Shown here piece by piece: positions 22,991-35,591 of a DNA stretch of 64,000 nt (within the stretch, counting starts at the first letter, position 1; each line of letters begins with the position of its first letter). The notes beneath the pieces are model-generated. The model was not told where the DNA came from, did no database searches, and saw only the letters and a list, made by a program, of their open reading frames with translations. Origin of the DNA: Neoscytalidium dimidiatum (lineage: Eukaryota; Ascomycota; Dothideomycetes; Botryosphaeriales; Botryosphaeriaceae); the NCBI GenBank assembly GCA_037367355.1, contig CM074705.1:1302001-1366000 (forward strand), in the 5' to 3' direction. The translations under genes were made by a program, and so were the position numbers.

Positions 22991-24976
22991 ATGCACAACT
23001 CCAAGCACCCGGGCTCCCCCATTCCCCACGCCTCTCCGTCTCCACCGCCCTCTGCCACTGCAACTGCCATCCCGCTGGCCACCTTCAGCCCGAATCAAGA
23101 CCAACGGCCCCTGGCCGACAGCCCTCAGCTCCTCCACCACGACCGCCCGCTGCCCTCTCCGCACCGCTCCGGCGCCTTCATCATGGAGGGTTCGTCGACG
23201 AACCACTCCCGCCGCCGGAGCACCTCGCTCATAGGCACCCAAGGCCTGGGCATCGGTCGCTCCAACTCGCTGCGATCGCAGCGCGGTCACCGTCGCGCCA
23301 TGTCCGAACACATCCCTGAGGCCGCCGAGGACAAGCGCGAGCTCGACCCTGACCGCGATTCCAGCAGCCCCTCGGGCTACGAGGACACAGACGACGACGA
23401 CATCACCGACGAGGAGGCTGCCCTGACCGGCAAGGACCGTCGGAAGCGTAGAAAGCGCAAGCGCCGCAACACCCAGCTCGACGCCCGTGTCGCCGCCGAC
23501 GTCACCATCAGCGAGGAGGAGGAGAAGGTCGCGACCGCTGCTCTGCTGAAATCGTCGCTCATCAACGTCTGCTTGATCGGATTATGGTATGCCGAGGCTC
23601 TGGAGCGTTTTCAGGCCCCTGCTAACTGGTCGCGTGCAGGTACTTTTTCTCCATATCCATCTCCATCGTGAGTCCTGCCCCCTCCGCCCCGGCTCTAGCT
23701 CCAGCATGAAACCGCAGCAACAGCTAACAACACCGTGTCCAGTACAACAAGTGGATGTTCGCAAAAAGCGATGACAAGAACCAAAACCTCAACTTCCCCT
23801 TTCCGCTATTTACCACGTGTCTGCACATGGTTGTGCAGTTCACGCTCGCCTCCTCCGTCCTCTACTTCCTCCCGCAGTTCCGGCCGCGGCACGATTCGAT
23901 AAGCGCACACGATGGACCCGCCGGCCGTTCGTCGCCGCAACGGCAGGACACCGTGGACCCGAATAAGCCGCTTATGACCAAGTGGTTCTATCTGTCGAGA
24001 ATCGGGCCGTGCGGAGCTGCCACGGGTCTGGACATCGGCCTAGGCAACATGAGTTTGAAGTTCATCTCCCTTACATTTTTTAGTAAGCTTACTCCCGACA
24101 TACTTTAAGCTTGAGCTTATGCTGATGAACCCTTTTTTAGCAATGTGCAAGTCGTCTGTACTTGGCTTCGTGCTACTTTTTGCATTCCTCTTCCGGCTGG
24201 AAAAGCCCTCGTGGAAGCTCGGAGCCATTATACTCACGATGACGGTAGGCGTGATAATGATGGTTGCCGGCGAGACGGCCTTCAACGCCCTCGGCTTCAT
24301 CCTCATCATGTCGTCCGCTCTTTCGTCCGGATTCCGATGGTCGCTGACTCAGATTTTGCTCCTTCGGAACCCTGCAACGTCCAATCCTTTCTCGTCGATT
24401 TTCTTCTTGGCCCCTGTCATGTTTATCAGTCTTCTCGTCATTGCTGTCCCTGTTGAAGGCGTCATTGAACTTTACGATGGCTTCAACAAGTTGCGCGAGG
24501 TTAAGGGCACACTTTTGAGTTGCCTGATTTTGGTGTTTCCGGGCACCCTCGCTTTCCTGATGACTGCATCGGAGTTCGCTCTGCTGAAGCGCACCAGCGT
24601 CGTCACGCTCAGTGTATGCGGCATTTTTAAGGAAATTGTCACCATCACTGCTGCATCCGTCGTCTTCGACGACAGACTCACTACCATCAATCTGTCTGGC
24701 TTGATCGTCACGATCGGCAGCATCGCGGCGTACAATTGGATGAAATTGAAGCGGATGAGGGAGGAGGCCCGGATTGAGGCGCATCTGCAGAACGAGGATT
24801 ATCAGCCCGTGCTGACAGCGGAGCCCCCGGAAGACGAGCGTGTGGGAAGGCCCAGCACCAGCAACCTAATCCGAAACAGTCTGAGTATCCAGCCCGTCAC
24901 GGACCGGGATCGGCACCTCATCAACGACATCCCACCACGGCAGAGCCCTGTTAAGAGACCAGAAGACTTGGATTAA
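22991..24976 (+). CDS. Triose-phosphate-transporter-family (DMT superfamily) membrane transporter
   Basis: Four exons, 22991-23586, 23640-23667, 23743-24082 and 24141-24976, give 599 aa. The first 185 residues are hydrophilic, Ser/Pro-rich and basic (RRKRRKRKRR) and presumably cytosolic. The membrane part starts at LLKSSLINVCLIGLWYF and continues with YNKWMF, the usual TPT/SLC35 opening helix, then GLDIGLGNMSLKFISLTF and later FALLKRTSVVTLSVCGIFKE. These are hallmarks of the SLC35C2-like branch. About ten helices are expected. The 28-bp second exon is supported because it joins GLWYFFSISISI to YNKWMF in frame. Family members move nucleotide sugars or phosphorylated compounds across Golgi/ER membranes; the substrate cannot be read from sequence. 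The acidic C-terminal tail is poorly conserved. Confidence 0.88.
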
Positions 24977-26454
24977 AAGGGGGGTTGGGAATATACGGAA
25001 CATGGCGCAAATACGATGATCATCAGGCAACTACTTTTTTGGTTTTCGAGATTCGACACGGATGACCCAATTCTTTCGCTTGCACTTGGATGCCTTTATA
25101 CCACCACCTCCTTTCGTTTCATGAGACAGGACAAGCACTCTCCCCATTATCGATGTTATTGAAGGCAGCGGTTTACTCTTTTACTGTGTATCTGGATTTT
25201 CCCCCCCCTTTCTAGCTTTTCAACCTCTTTCTCTAGCGGGTTTAGGATTGGCATTTAACGGCGGCACCATCGAATCACCGAAAGTGTTGATAGACACGGG
25301 CGAGGAAAGGGGTTTAACTTACTTCTTGTTACAATATGGCCCCCTGTTTATTTATTTGGAGAGTAGGAGGTTGCATGATGGTGGAAAGGATAAGGATTGA
25401 TGGACGAATGGATGGATCGACGAAAGGGGCAGATACCACATGTGGAGGAAGAAGAAAGAAAGAGCATGAGAGAATGAAAGTCAACCACCCACCAAATCAT
25501 TTGCACACACTTTTCCATTTGTATTTTTGGTTTGCCATTTGGACATGCGGTTTCTTTCCGGGTAATCCGTCTCTGCCGAGCTCTCTATTGGCCGTGGTCT
25601 TCTTAATGCATCTTAAGGAGTGTATTGGAGTGGGCGGCTTAGAGTCCTATTTTTGGTGACGTTCTACTGTAATTCGGAGAACGAAGGAGTAGTCTATGCG
25701 CTCTTGATATTCACAAAGAGTACAGCGAATGATTGAACAATGGCTGTTCGTCTCTTCTTGCTTTGCTGTTCTGGGTCGATTTGCTAGGAAAGGATCAAGC
25801 CTTTTTCCCCCCTCTTGCGAAATTCAGGTGAGACAATGAGTGAGAGGAAAGGCCGTTGAAGCTTTATGTCTGATGAGCAGTGATGCCTTTTTCTCGCGCT
25901 TTTGGAGCTTGTCGTTCTCCGCTGCCTCCGATTTGTGAATACATATAGGATGTTCTGGTGAATAGATCTGTCGCTATCTCAAACAGCAGTCAATTATGCA
26001 ATCCTGATGTGAGCTGACAGACCGACATAACTGGCCCCACAAAAAAGAAAGAAAGAAAGGTACGCAGGAGGAAAAGGTGCATGTAATATTATATTATCGA
26101 CGAGAAGTTCCTTGAAAGAACCAGATCGTGTCCAGAGTGGCTATATCCTGCCTCGGTAAATACACAACTCCTGGAAACGAACCAGCAATGGTCTCGTATT
26201 GCTGTTGTTGCACCTGTGCTACATATGCCACCATGTTATGGCTCGAGCCTGGCTCTCACTACCCGTGGACCCAAAGCGGGTAGCTGCAGTAGGTTAACGT
26301 GCGTCAATATGTACAGTTCCAACCTTGCTCAACCCTGCAGCTGTCTCACTGGAATTTATCTTACCCTTCGGACCGCTTGAAGCATAGCTTCGAGCAACGA
26401 GCAGGTGATGTTAATACTTCCTTTAAATGTTGACTTCCTTCATCGTCCAACTCC
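24977..26454. other. Intergenic between two convergent genes
   Basis: About 1.5 kb between the 3' ends of the TPT transporter (plus) and RED (minus). It is T-rich and AT-richer than the genes, with no long frame of recognisable type. It presumably contains both 3' UTRs. Confidence 0.55.
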
Positions 26455-28208
26455 TCACTTCGCCTTTCGCTGTTCCATCACCCTCAGCACATCTGCTGCA
26501 TTATCTTTGTCCCCTTTCCTCTTCTTAGGACCCCTCTTCCTTTGCCTACCACCCCTATCCTTCCGCCCTCCCTCATCGTCGTCATCTGCGCCCATTCCCT
26601 TCCACTCACTAAGTTTGATCTTAGTGTCCTCTTCCAGATCCTCCGCATCGTCGAAACGGCTGGATCCGAAGCCCATGTCCATGTCTTCGAAGTCGCGATC
26701 TTGCATTGCGAGCATCTGAGCACGCTTTTTGAGCCGCGCTTCTTCGTCAGGGTCCTTTCGTGCCGAAGATTCGTCTTCGTCTTCGCCCCTGATTTTCTCC
26801 AGATTGATATCACGCGCTTTGCGGATGGCAGCGAAAAGGGTTGGGTCATTGAGCGGGTTCGGTGGAGGTCCAGATATAGCAGAAGTCTCTGTGGAGGGCA
26901 TATCTTTGAAGTAGTTGGTCTTGGGTATCGCCATGGGCTCGGAGTGCTTCGGTGGCGGTGGCATGGTTGCTGTGTCGGTTTCTTCCGGGGTCAAGGAAGG
27001 AGATTCGGCCGTTTCATTTGCCTTGGATGGTGCGGGTGCCTTGACTTCGCCGTCCTCGTCTTCAGAAGAGGAAGAGTCATCATCACCAATTCCTGCCAGG
27101 GGATCGTAGCTGTCGCCGACACCCTCGAATATATCTCCATCGTCGTCTTCCTCTACCGGCGGTGGCACTATTGGAAGTTCAGAGGCGTCTATGCCCAACG
27201 GTTTTGCGTCCTTATCCGGCATGAGGAGTCCTGAAGGCACCTTCTCTTCGCCCTGAACATCTCCCTTAATCTTCCTAACCTTTCTCTTCACATTGCCATC
27301 TTCGTCCAATGTTATCAACACCTCTCTGCCCTTCTCGTCCCGCTCGATCCGAGGGTATGTCTCGTTCTTTTGCCCGATCTTCTTGAACTTGGTCCCGAGC
27401 TGCGGCTGCGCAGCAGCCCTCGCCTCCGCAGCCGCCTTCCGCTGTGCCTTCAGCTCAGCCAGAATCTCGTCCCTTGTCCGCTTGGTGCCCGCCAACGCCG
27501 TTTGGCCTTTCTTCTCCTTCTTCTCCTTCACCACCGGCGCAACATCCCGCTCCTCCAGCTTCTCGAACTCGTCATCCACATCAGGCTCCGGTTCCCTCTC
27601 CGGAGACTTGCTCCCACGGCCCACACCGAGAACGTCCTCACCCCTCCTCACACGCTCGAGCAGCTTGCGATCCAAGCCCTTGACCAAGTGGGTGGCGCTG
27701 ACATCGCCGCCGGTGATCTCGTCGCGCAGCTTCTCGAAGGTGGTCTGGTCGATCTGGCCGAGCTTGTAGCTCTCCTCGAGGGCCTTGATGCGGCGGGCAC
27801 GGTCGTCTTGCTCTTCCTCCTCCTCTTCGGCACGGGTCTTAGCGCGGTCGACGTAGCCGGCGGCGAGCCTGGAGCCCTTGGGGGCGGCGGAGGATTTGAA
27901 CTTCTTCACGGGGCGGTCGTCGGCGCGCTGCTCGGCGAGCTGGCGCTGGAAATCGAGACGCGCACCTCCCTTCAGGGTGCGACTACGTCATCTCGTTAAT
28001 GCGGATGAATTCTGATTTGGGGTGGTGGACTGTGAGGGCCAGGGAGGGGTGAAGCTTACGGGGTCATGGGTATGCTGGAGCGCTGGCGCGAGCCCAGCGA
28101 ACCGCCGGGCGTGGCGCCCGCGCGCGGGGTGCTGCTACTGGGAGGCGAGCCATTCTGCGGGCGCGAGGAGGAGCTCAGCAGCAGATTCTTGAAGTCTTTG
28201 TTGTTCAT
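26455..28208 (-). CDS. RED/IK-like spliceosomal protein
   Basis: Two exons, 28208-28060 and 27982-26455, encode 558 aa. The N-terminus MNNKDFKNLLL, then SSIPMTPRTLKGG (rebuilt across the intron) and the block VKKFKSSAAPKGSRLAAGY with GGDVSATHLVKGLDRKLLER match the RED N-terminal domain. RED is a nuclear component of the activated spliceosome (B complex) that works with SMU1. The middle is acidic and Ser-rich (IGDDDSSSSEDEDGE). The C-terminus has a basic RKRGPKKRKGDKD stretch, a likely nuclear localisation signal, and ends close to ADVLRVMEQRKAK, a conserved end. The 77-bp intron has clean GTAAGC/TAG sites. The gene is divergent from the GH43 gene, sharing about 415 bp. Confidence 0.92.
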
Positions 28209-28623
28209 GGCGGGTTGGTGGGCACAGGGGAAAAGGTTGGGCGATGTGCGCCAAGCAGGAAAACAGATGACGATGTAACCTCACTCGCGGCATGTTGCTC
28301 CGAGACATGGCGGTGAAGTCGTGGCCGGCCCGTTGTGCACGGACCGGCGCGGAGACCGGCCATAGCTACGGAGCAGCAGGGGTTAGCTTCCCCGCAGATT
28401 GGCAGGGCAGGGCAGGGCAGGGCAGCAGGTGCAGGAGGAGCTGCTCACCGGCGCGCGTCCAACCTCCGCCGACATGTCGGTTCCGGTTAATGCGGTCGTG
28501 CAATAAACAGATCCTACGCGGCTTAAAAAGGTTGCATGGCCGTGCCGCATGTCTCCCCCCTCTTCTTCCTCTTCCCCTCCTCCGCCTCCGCTGCCGAGCA
28601 GCTCACTTTTCCGTCGAGTTGCA
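28209..28623. promoter_or_regulatory. Divergent promoter region between RED and GH43 genes
   Basis: 415 bp between two genes transcribed away from each other. It contains a GGGCA pentamer repeat (about 28402-28424). An in-frame ATG at 28549 could extend the GH43 protein by 25 residues but would spoil the signal peptide. Specific transcription-factor sites are not assigned. Confidence 0.5.
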
Positions 28624-29884
28624 ATGGCCCTTTTCCTCTTCCTCCTGCCGCTCCTCGCGAGCTACGTCGCCGCCCAATACAAGGGTTCCTTTGATGGTAC
28701 ATCATCGCTACTTCGCTCTCGCCAGTCAACAAACACTAGCGGCGCTACCTTCACCAACCCTGTTCTGGATGACGTTGCGGCTGACCCGTGGGTTTTCCAG
28801 CATGGTGGCTATTACTGTAAGTCGCTAAAACATAGGCATTGACTTGATCGGAAGCTAACTCGCATTCAAGACCTCATGTATACCAATTCGGCCAATATCA
28901 CTCTTTTCCGCAATACGATCTTGACCGATTGGAACAATGCTGAGTCCCGTTTGCTATTTCAACCACCCGAAGGCACCAATTACTCGACCAATCTGTGGGC
29001 CCCTGAGTTGCATCAATTGGACGGCAATTGGTATGTCATTTTTACCGCCGACCCCAACAATGACAGCCCGCCCCCGGAGGTTGACATGTACTGCGATTTC
29101 AACTGTCCTGCATTCTTCCACCGCATGTAAGTCAGCCCTTGCCATAGCCCGCAGAATACCATCACTTGACTGTGCTTAACCATCCAGGTATGTCTTGGAG
29201 GGCCTTGGAGACGACCCTTGGGAAGCCACATTCACATTCAAAGCCGAGCTGAACACCTTCGACCAGTTCGCCATCGACGGAACCTACTGGCAACACAGCA
29301 CCGGCCTGTACCACATCTACTCGTGCTGGTACCGCCAGTACGATGCCTGGCCCGCCAATCTATGCATCACCAAGCTGGAAAACCCCTGGACCGTCTCCTC
29401 CAACATCTCCGAGCGCCAGATCATCAGCATGCCCACCAATCCCTGGGAAAAGACTCCGTACGGCCGTCCCTTCAACGAGCGCCTCAGCTCGAACGAGGGG
29501 CCTCAGCAGCTCACCAACCCCACAACCAACCAAAGCTTCCTAATCTACAGCGCCGCCCGCTCCGATAACCGCAACTACTGCCTCGGCCAGCTGGAGCTCG
29601 TGGGCGACGATCCCATGAACCCCCAGGACTGGCGCAAGAACAACGAAGGGTGCGTCTTCTACCAGAACGCGCTCGAACAGGCGTACGGCGTCGGCCACGC
29701 CAGCTTCACCAAGAGCCCCGATGGGACCGAGGACTGGATCGTCTACCACGGCATGCGCAACCCGATTACCGGGTGGGCGGCGAGGACCGTTCGCGCGCAG
29801 AAGTTCGAGTGGAACGAGGATGGAAGCCCGAACTTCCCGCGTCCCGGCTACGGCCCGTATCCTGTGCCGGCGGGTCAGTCCTGA
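28624..29884 (+). CDS. Secreted glycoside hydrolase family 43 (arabinanase/arabinofuranosidase-like)
   Basis: Three exons, 28624-28816, 28871-29126 and 29188-29884, encode 381 aa. The start at 28624 gives a classic signal peptide (MALFLFLLPLLASYVAAQ), so the enzyme is extracellular. The GH43 five-bladed propeller triad is visible: base D54 in ADPWVFQ, pKa modulator D180 in FAIDGTYW, and acid E253 in SSNEGPQQL. WAPELHQLDGNWYVIF is the usual blade-one/two element. Family 43 acts on arabinan, arabinoxylan or xylan; closest remembered fungal names are exo-alpha-1,5-L-arabinofuranosidases. Substrate within the family is inference. No carbohydrate-binding module follows. Expression would be expected to respond to plant cell-wall sugars, but no operator is assigned. 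Confidence 0.9.
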
Positions 29885-32800
29885 GGCTGTGTATATCGTG
29901 CTTTTCGACAATCTTGAAGGATCATCCGTGTCTTAGGACCCTGGTGGCCTCATTATTGATAATTCGAGAGAGTAAAAAAAAAAAAAGGTGGGGTGGGGGG
30001 TTGGGGGGAGCTCACTTGTAGAACACTGCACTTTGACAATGCTTCGGCATTTGTATATATTATCACTTTGTGAACTGAAAAGACAAATTCGTACTTGCAG
30101 CGCTTTCTATTTCCCGCCGCTAAGCGTCGTCGGGTCTTGGCACCTGCTGCCTCACGCTACTTGTCTGAACAGTCAGGTGTGATATCCGATGGGTCAGGGA
30201 TCCGCATTCGGATTCGTGATTGGAGATCCAATGCATTAGTCCACTGCTGTAATACTGACATCATCTCTCCTACATTAGGTGTACGTCCTTCCTTCCCCCC
30301 TCTCTATACTCTGCTTCTTTTTTTCTTCCTGTCTGCTACTACTTGTGTTAATTTCTAATGTTTAAGGAGATTCATATACAACGCAGCCCCTCTAGTGGGA
30401 AAATAGGAACGCTATGACTGGAAACAGCCCGTTACCGCAAGTTTTCCATAAGCCATCTGACTTGTGAAATTGCCTTTTTCAATTAATTTTATAAGAGACT
30501 TATGATAGTTCAGCGTCAGTGTGATAGTACGCGAAGTTGTTTATTGCATGTAATTGAGGGAGAGTCAGTGATTGTAAGCCGGCACATAGAGAAGATAAAA
30601 AGGACTATACGAAATGATTACAGAGTATGGCTACGCTCAAGGTGATAGACGGAGGTGCATAAATGAAAATATTTGCTCACTTTAAAATTGGAGGGAATAA
30701 AAATAGAGAGTGAAAGAGAAAAAAAAAATTAGGTAAGACGTTTAATTAATGACCTTTGACTATCCATTGAGTTCAAACAGCAAATATCGTCACGTAGAAT
30801 TAATAAATCGCCATATTTTTGCGCCCCTGGATTAACTGGAATTGCGGAGAAATATGTATGCATAGCGGGATCAGCTTCAATGAAAAATTTCTGGGTAAAA
30901 CTCACACACGAGGATAATTGAAGATCAATATGCACATTTGTTTATCTAATTTATGCGGAGAAAGAATGTGTTACTAAAGCCGCATTGTCACTTTCTTAAC
31001 AAGCCACAAGTTCAAGAGCAATAGGACAAAACACAGTGAGTTCCGACCACACCTATACCTACAGACTACGATGAAATATAAATTAGGGCCGTCCTAAATA
31101 GAAAGAAAAAACGGGTCTATACGAATCTGCCCAAAATTAAAATATAAGTAAATCTACGTTGTCCTAATAACCTTTATTCGCGCGTCTATTTCCTCGGTAA
31201 ATAATTAAGGGGCGGAGGAACTAGTACGCAGCTAAGTATCTAAGCTATCATATAAGGAATAACGATAATTAGAAGGAGGGGCAGAAGCTGCTTACGTTTT
31301 CTAAATCTATATCTAGCTGCAGGACAACGGGCTATAGATCGGAACACAGGGGAAAATATTTAGGCCTAAGGAATATCCAGGCAAGATGGAAACCAAAGAG
31401 ATTGCCCTGTTATTCAATTCGGAGCATAAATTGAGCGGTATGGGGGATAAGTGATATATAGAGGCAAAGTGATATACAAGCAAAGATATTTGTGGATATA
31501 ACAGTGCGAATGTGACTTCAAAGCATAAGATAAAAAGGAAGTTATTAAAATGGTGCTTAATCCACGACGGTGAATGATTGCAACAGCGACAATGTTGTTT
31601 TCGTGTTACGATGTTCCGCTCTAAGAGGCTATCGAATGTGGTTCACTGACGAAGTGAAGGCCCCGTGCGGGGTTAAAGTAGTCATCCAGACGGAGACATT
31701 TCAGATATCGATTGGCTATTAAGTCTAGACAGTTGTTTTAATCTTATATACAACCTCTTGCTTGCTGATGTTCGAAGCAAGAAACGGATCGTAGCCTCAT
31801 GACTCTGGACGAGGCCTTATCAGATCTAATCTGCAAAATCCATACTCCATCAAATCGCGCTTGAGTATTCATATCACCGTAGCATTGCTTCAGGGGACTC
31901 GCCAGGGTGAACAATGTGTTACAAGAATATGTCGCGCCAACAGGCATTCGCAGGGACCCGGCTGCAGAGGGCATGATAATGAACCCAACGCTGCCGCCGG
32001 GGTAAGGGCTTTCAGTAATACCTCGCACAGCAGGTGGCAGAAGAAATCACCCTTCAGACGGTAACACAGTTGCGTGAGCAGTAGTCGTCTAGATGTGGAT
32101 GTCTTGCAAGATCAATCACGTCTAAGTCCGTACGACGCTTTAACTTCTCATAAATATTCATTGGAGAGTGCATGCTTATGAGTGGTCTCGTCTTGCGAAG
32201 TGAGGGGTGATTTCTTCTGCTATTGTTCTGCTGGGTGTGCTATATTGGGCCAGTCCCGGACACCATAAATTTCGCCACTCATTGTGATACGTCTCTGGAT
32301 AAAGGCGGAATCATGTCAATTATAAGACAGGGACTTTTGAACTGAAATTAAAGGCGAGCAGTCACGTTGACTTGCACTAATCAGACCGGACGAGGATGAT
32401 GACAGGGTTGCGGCTTGCAGCTTGGAGCGTGAAGAGATAAGATGCACGAGACCGTCGGAAGCTTGAAGGGCGTTGATAAGAGCCCTCGCTAGCATAGGAA
32501 GCTTGAGTTCCGATGCCCGCAACACACTGTAGCCGACGCGTGATTGAGCTCGACTTCAGAAAACCCTTGACGATATTTAGTCTTTCGCTTTTATTGCAGC
32601 TGGTTGTTTGCGGACCCTCGGGTCAACAAATGAGATTAATATTGGAAGGGCATCTGAGGTCGGTATAGAGAGCTCCGGTATTCTCTTTTAGAGTTGTCGG
32701 TTAGTCTTCTGTGCAAGCAGGTTCCCGGCTGAGCATCCGCAAGTGACGTGCTGGGGAGATCCCGGAAGAAGTTAAGTTTCGGCAAGCGATTATAACAGCG

Positions 32801-33059
32801 TTCCGTTTTGGTAGCGACAGGGCCAGGAAGAGGCGGCTTCTCTCGGTAAGGCGTCTCCCGTATCAGGAAATAAGGATCAACGCCGGAACACGAGGGGCCG
32901 CACACTTGAAAGTTATCTAGCCGAACAGCGGGCGCAGAGAAGCATATGAAGTGGTAACAGACAGTTAATCTCTATTTCGAGAATGGGCCAAAAAAAGAAA
33001 AGGAAGACCAAGAAGCTCGACGTGTACCCAACTCCGAAACAGCCTCGGAACGACGGATT
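29885..33059. other. AT-rich, gene-empty block
   Basis: About 3.2 kb downstream of GH43 and downstream of the minus-strand SDR. From about 30360 to 31560 it is clearly AT-rich with many TA steps and few CA/TG in parts (for example 31080-31330). That is consistent with old RIP or decay, but I recognise no element. Short open frames exist (30729-30935 and 32316-32525 minus) without family resemblance. Confidence 0.55.
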
Positions 33060-34133
33060 CTAGAGGGTCAGTCCGCCCTCAATGAGAAAGTTTTGACCAG
33101 TCTGCGACTGGCTGAGGGCGAGCAACCGCACCTGATTTGCCACGTCCTGGTGTCGTAGTTAGCCCTGTACAGCCGACATATTGGAGGCATGACGTAAGCC
33201 TACCTCGACAGTCGCTAGGCGCTTCAGCTTGGTGTTCTCGATCGATTTCTTGATCTTTGCCTCGGGGAATTTCTGGCCCCACTCCTGCGTGTCGCTATTA
33301 GACGGAAATTTTCACTTCGAAAGACGAATCTCGGCGTGAAGCTTACCGTCATCAGTAGGCCGGGAGATACCGAGTTCACTCGGATCTTTGGAGCGCAGAT
33401 GACGGCCAGGCTCTTCGCCAGGTGGATCTGTGCGGCCTTCGTTACAGCGTAGGGCTTGATGGAGGAAGGAAGGTTAGGATCAGCGGCATGATTCAAGAAA
33501 CGGACTTCTCTGAAACAAGTCCAGGTGGATTGACTCACTAGTGAGCTGCCACTCGGCTTCACACCAGCCACAGAGGCTGTGGTGATGAAGGCACCCTCGG
33601 TTTCGTCAAGGTATTTCTTGGCAGCATATGCCAGCCACATGTGAGTCTTGACATTGTATACGAAGCACTTATCCCAGTCCTCCTCGATCACGCCCTCATC
33701 AAGGTTAAATATGTTGGTAATCCGCGTCCATCCGACATTCGAGACGACGACGTCCAGACGACCCATGGTTTTGACGGTTTCTGCGACGAGGTTTTGCACC
33801 GAGGCCTTGTCGCCGGCATCGGCCTGGATGGCATGAAAACGCGGGGTGCCAGCAGATGCGGCGGGGACGCTGGGGGCCAGAGGAATGCTGTGGAGCTCTT
33901 GCAGCAGGGCCTGTGCACGATCGGCGTTGTTGGCGTAGTTGATGACCTGCGGCTGAGGGTGAGCACCGAGCTGAAGCTGGGCCGGGGCGGGCGCGTGCAA
34001 GCACGGGGACCAATGGATGGTGGTGATGGCAGTGCGGACTCACGACTCTGAAGTCAGGCGCGAAGGTGCGGGCAATCTGAGCGCCGAGGCCAGCGGAGCC
34101 AGCGGTGATGAGGGCAACTTTCTGAGCAGCCAT
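33060..34133 (-). CDS. Classical short-chain dehydrogenase/reductase
   Basis: Five exons, 34133-34044, 33946-33539, 33454-33347, 33284-33204 and 33146-33060, give 257 aa, normal for classical SDRs. The cofactor motif TAGSAGLGAQIA is at residues 10-21. SNVGW stands where NNAG is usual. The catalytic set is a serine in ITTASVAG and the tyrosine/lysine of YAVTKAA. The late motif NSVSPGLLMT and a C-terminal FLIEGGLTL fit the cofactor-binding and dimer-end segments. Residues 30-40 (RVVINYANNADRA) suggest NADP(H) preference. The substrate is unknown. The 84-bp second intron is a multiple of three without stops, so reading through gives an alternative 285-residue product; the YAVTK junction makes splicing the better model. 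Confidence 0.88.
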
Positions 34134-35591
34134 TGTAAGTTCACGGAGGTTTCAGCAGAGGAGCCTGGACGGATGCTTGGAGAGAGCGGCAAAGTTCAGA
34201 GGGAACAGGGCGGTTTTGTCCAGTGCTGGCAGGCATGGCGGGGGTGTGCGCGGGGACTCCGCGAGCATGCGGTGGTGAGCTCGATGCTTCCGCTGACGAG
34301 CTCGGCTGTCCACTCTCGGCCCGCAAGGTGGGCGGAAGCATTCCGTGGGCGCCCCCTTTTCCACCCTCGGTCAGCCCGTCAGCCGCAGGGCTGGACTGTG
34401 GAGGATGCGCGCCCTCGTGGGCTGCTGCGAGGGCTGCGGTGGATGTTTCAGCAGCAGGCGGTGGATGTTTCAGGCGGTGTGGGGCAGGCAGCGGAGGCTG
34501 GTGGGCTTTGGCTGGCAGGCTGGTGCAGGCCGGGTGTGCGCAAAAATAGACCACGCCGGTGCGAACAAGCACTCGACCCTGCGCAGCGCTGGCCACCAGC
34601 AGCCAGAGCGACGTCTGTGCCGCGGCGTCGCAAATGATGTTCATGCCCGCGCAAGCGATTGGCCGCCCAGGGCTTAGGACGAGAGGCTATCTGTATAGGG
34701 CTGCGCTGCGCTGCACTGCACTGCACTGCACGCCCAAGGCCATTAATGGTTGTCTCCGCTCGCACACACACGCACACACGCACACACGCACGCACAGTCT
34801 CGACCAGGCCGCACGCGGGCACCACACCGCCGGGCTGCGGCTGGCGGCTGCGGCTGGCGGCAGGACCCTCTCTGGCTGCTGCGACCCATGCCTATTTTCA
34901 GCCTGCCCTGCGCTACCTACGCACTCCTGCCCCTCAGCCTCAGCCCCGCAGCAAGCACGCAGCAGGCTGGCGGGCTGCATGATTCGCGCGCGCATGACGA
35001 CAGCCTGGCCCCGGCGCAGGCACGTCGCTACCGGTGCCGGTGCTTGTGCCAGCGCTTTGATGAGCTGGCGCCGCAAGCCAGGAGAGCGCGCGAGAGAGAG
35101 CATATAGCACATGCGCTGCGCTGCGCTGCCTTGATGCGCCAGCTCGGAGGGAGCCTGTGCCTGCCCAGAGTCCCACGTCCCTACGCTTGCGACATCCTGA
35201 CCCTGTCTAGATCCCGTCGCATCCACGCCGCTGTGGAACGGCGTCGCCAAGTGTGGCTTTGAAGCTTCCGCGAGCAGCTAAGCCAATCTCCGATTTGCCA
35301 TCACCCTGGGCCCGCGACACACGACCGCCAGCGACCTGCCCCAGCCTGCAGTACCACCCCCCCCCCCTTTTCCCCAGCCCCAGACTGCAAAACCACCATG
35401 CTGCCGCATGCGCGCGCGCTCCCATCACCTGCTAACTCGCCCGCGCCCTCCGTCCAGCCCGCCTCCTCTATGCGCGCCGACTCCGTCCTTTAGACCCTAA
35501 CCCCCGGCCGGGTCCTCCCCGAACCTTTCATCTCCCCGCAATCAATCGCGTTTCATCTCGACCGGCACTCGTTAACGTGAAGCGTGGCGCC
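34134..35591. promoter_or_regulatory. Divergent promoter region between the SDR and the TBC gene, with microsatellites
   Basis: About 1.5 kb between divergently transcribed genes. It holds a CTGCG/CTGCA pentamer array (34701-34731), a CACACG array (34761-34797) and a poly-C run (about 35356-35367). The part next to the TBC start is C-rich, as fungal leaders often are. No coding region is supported. Confidence 0.6.
34701..34797. repeat. Two short tandem arrays: GCTGC/ACTGC and CACACG
   Basis: The pentamer CTGCG/CTGCA repeats about six times at 34701-34731. After a 30-bp gap a CACACG-type array runs from 34761 to 34797. The second array is like the one at 10304-10393. Confidence 0.85.

Noticed and set aside
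30729..30935. Minus-strand frame of 68 codons in the AT-rich block
   Set aside because: Too short, no family resemblance, and no splice-supported neighbours.
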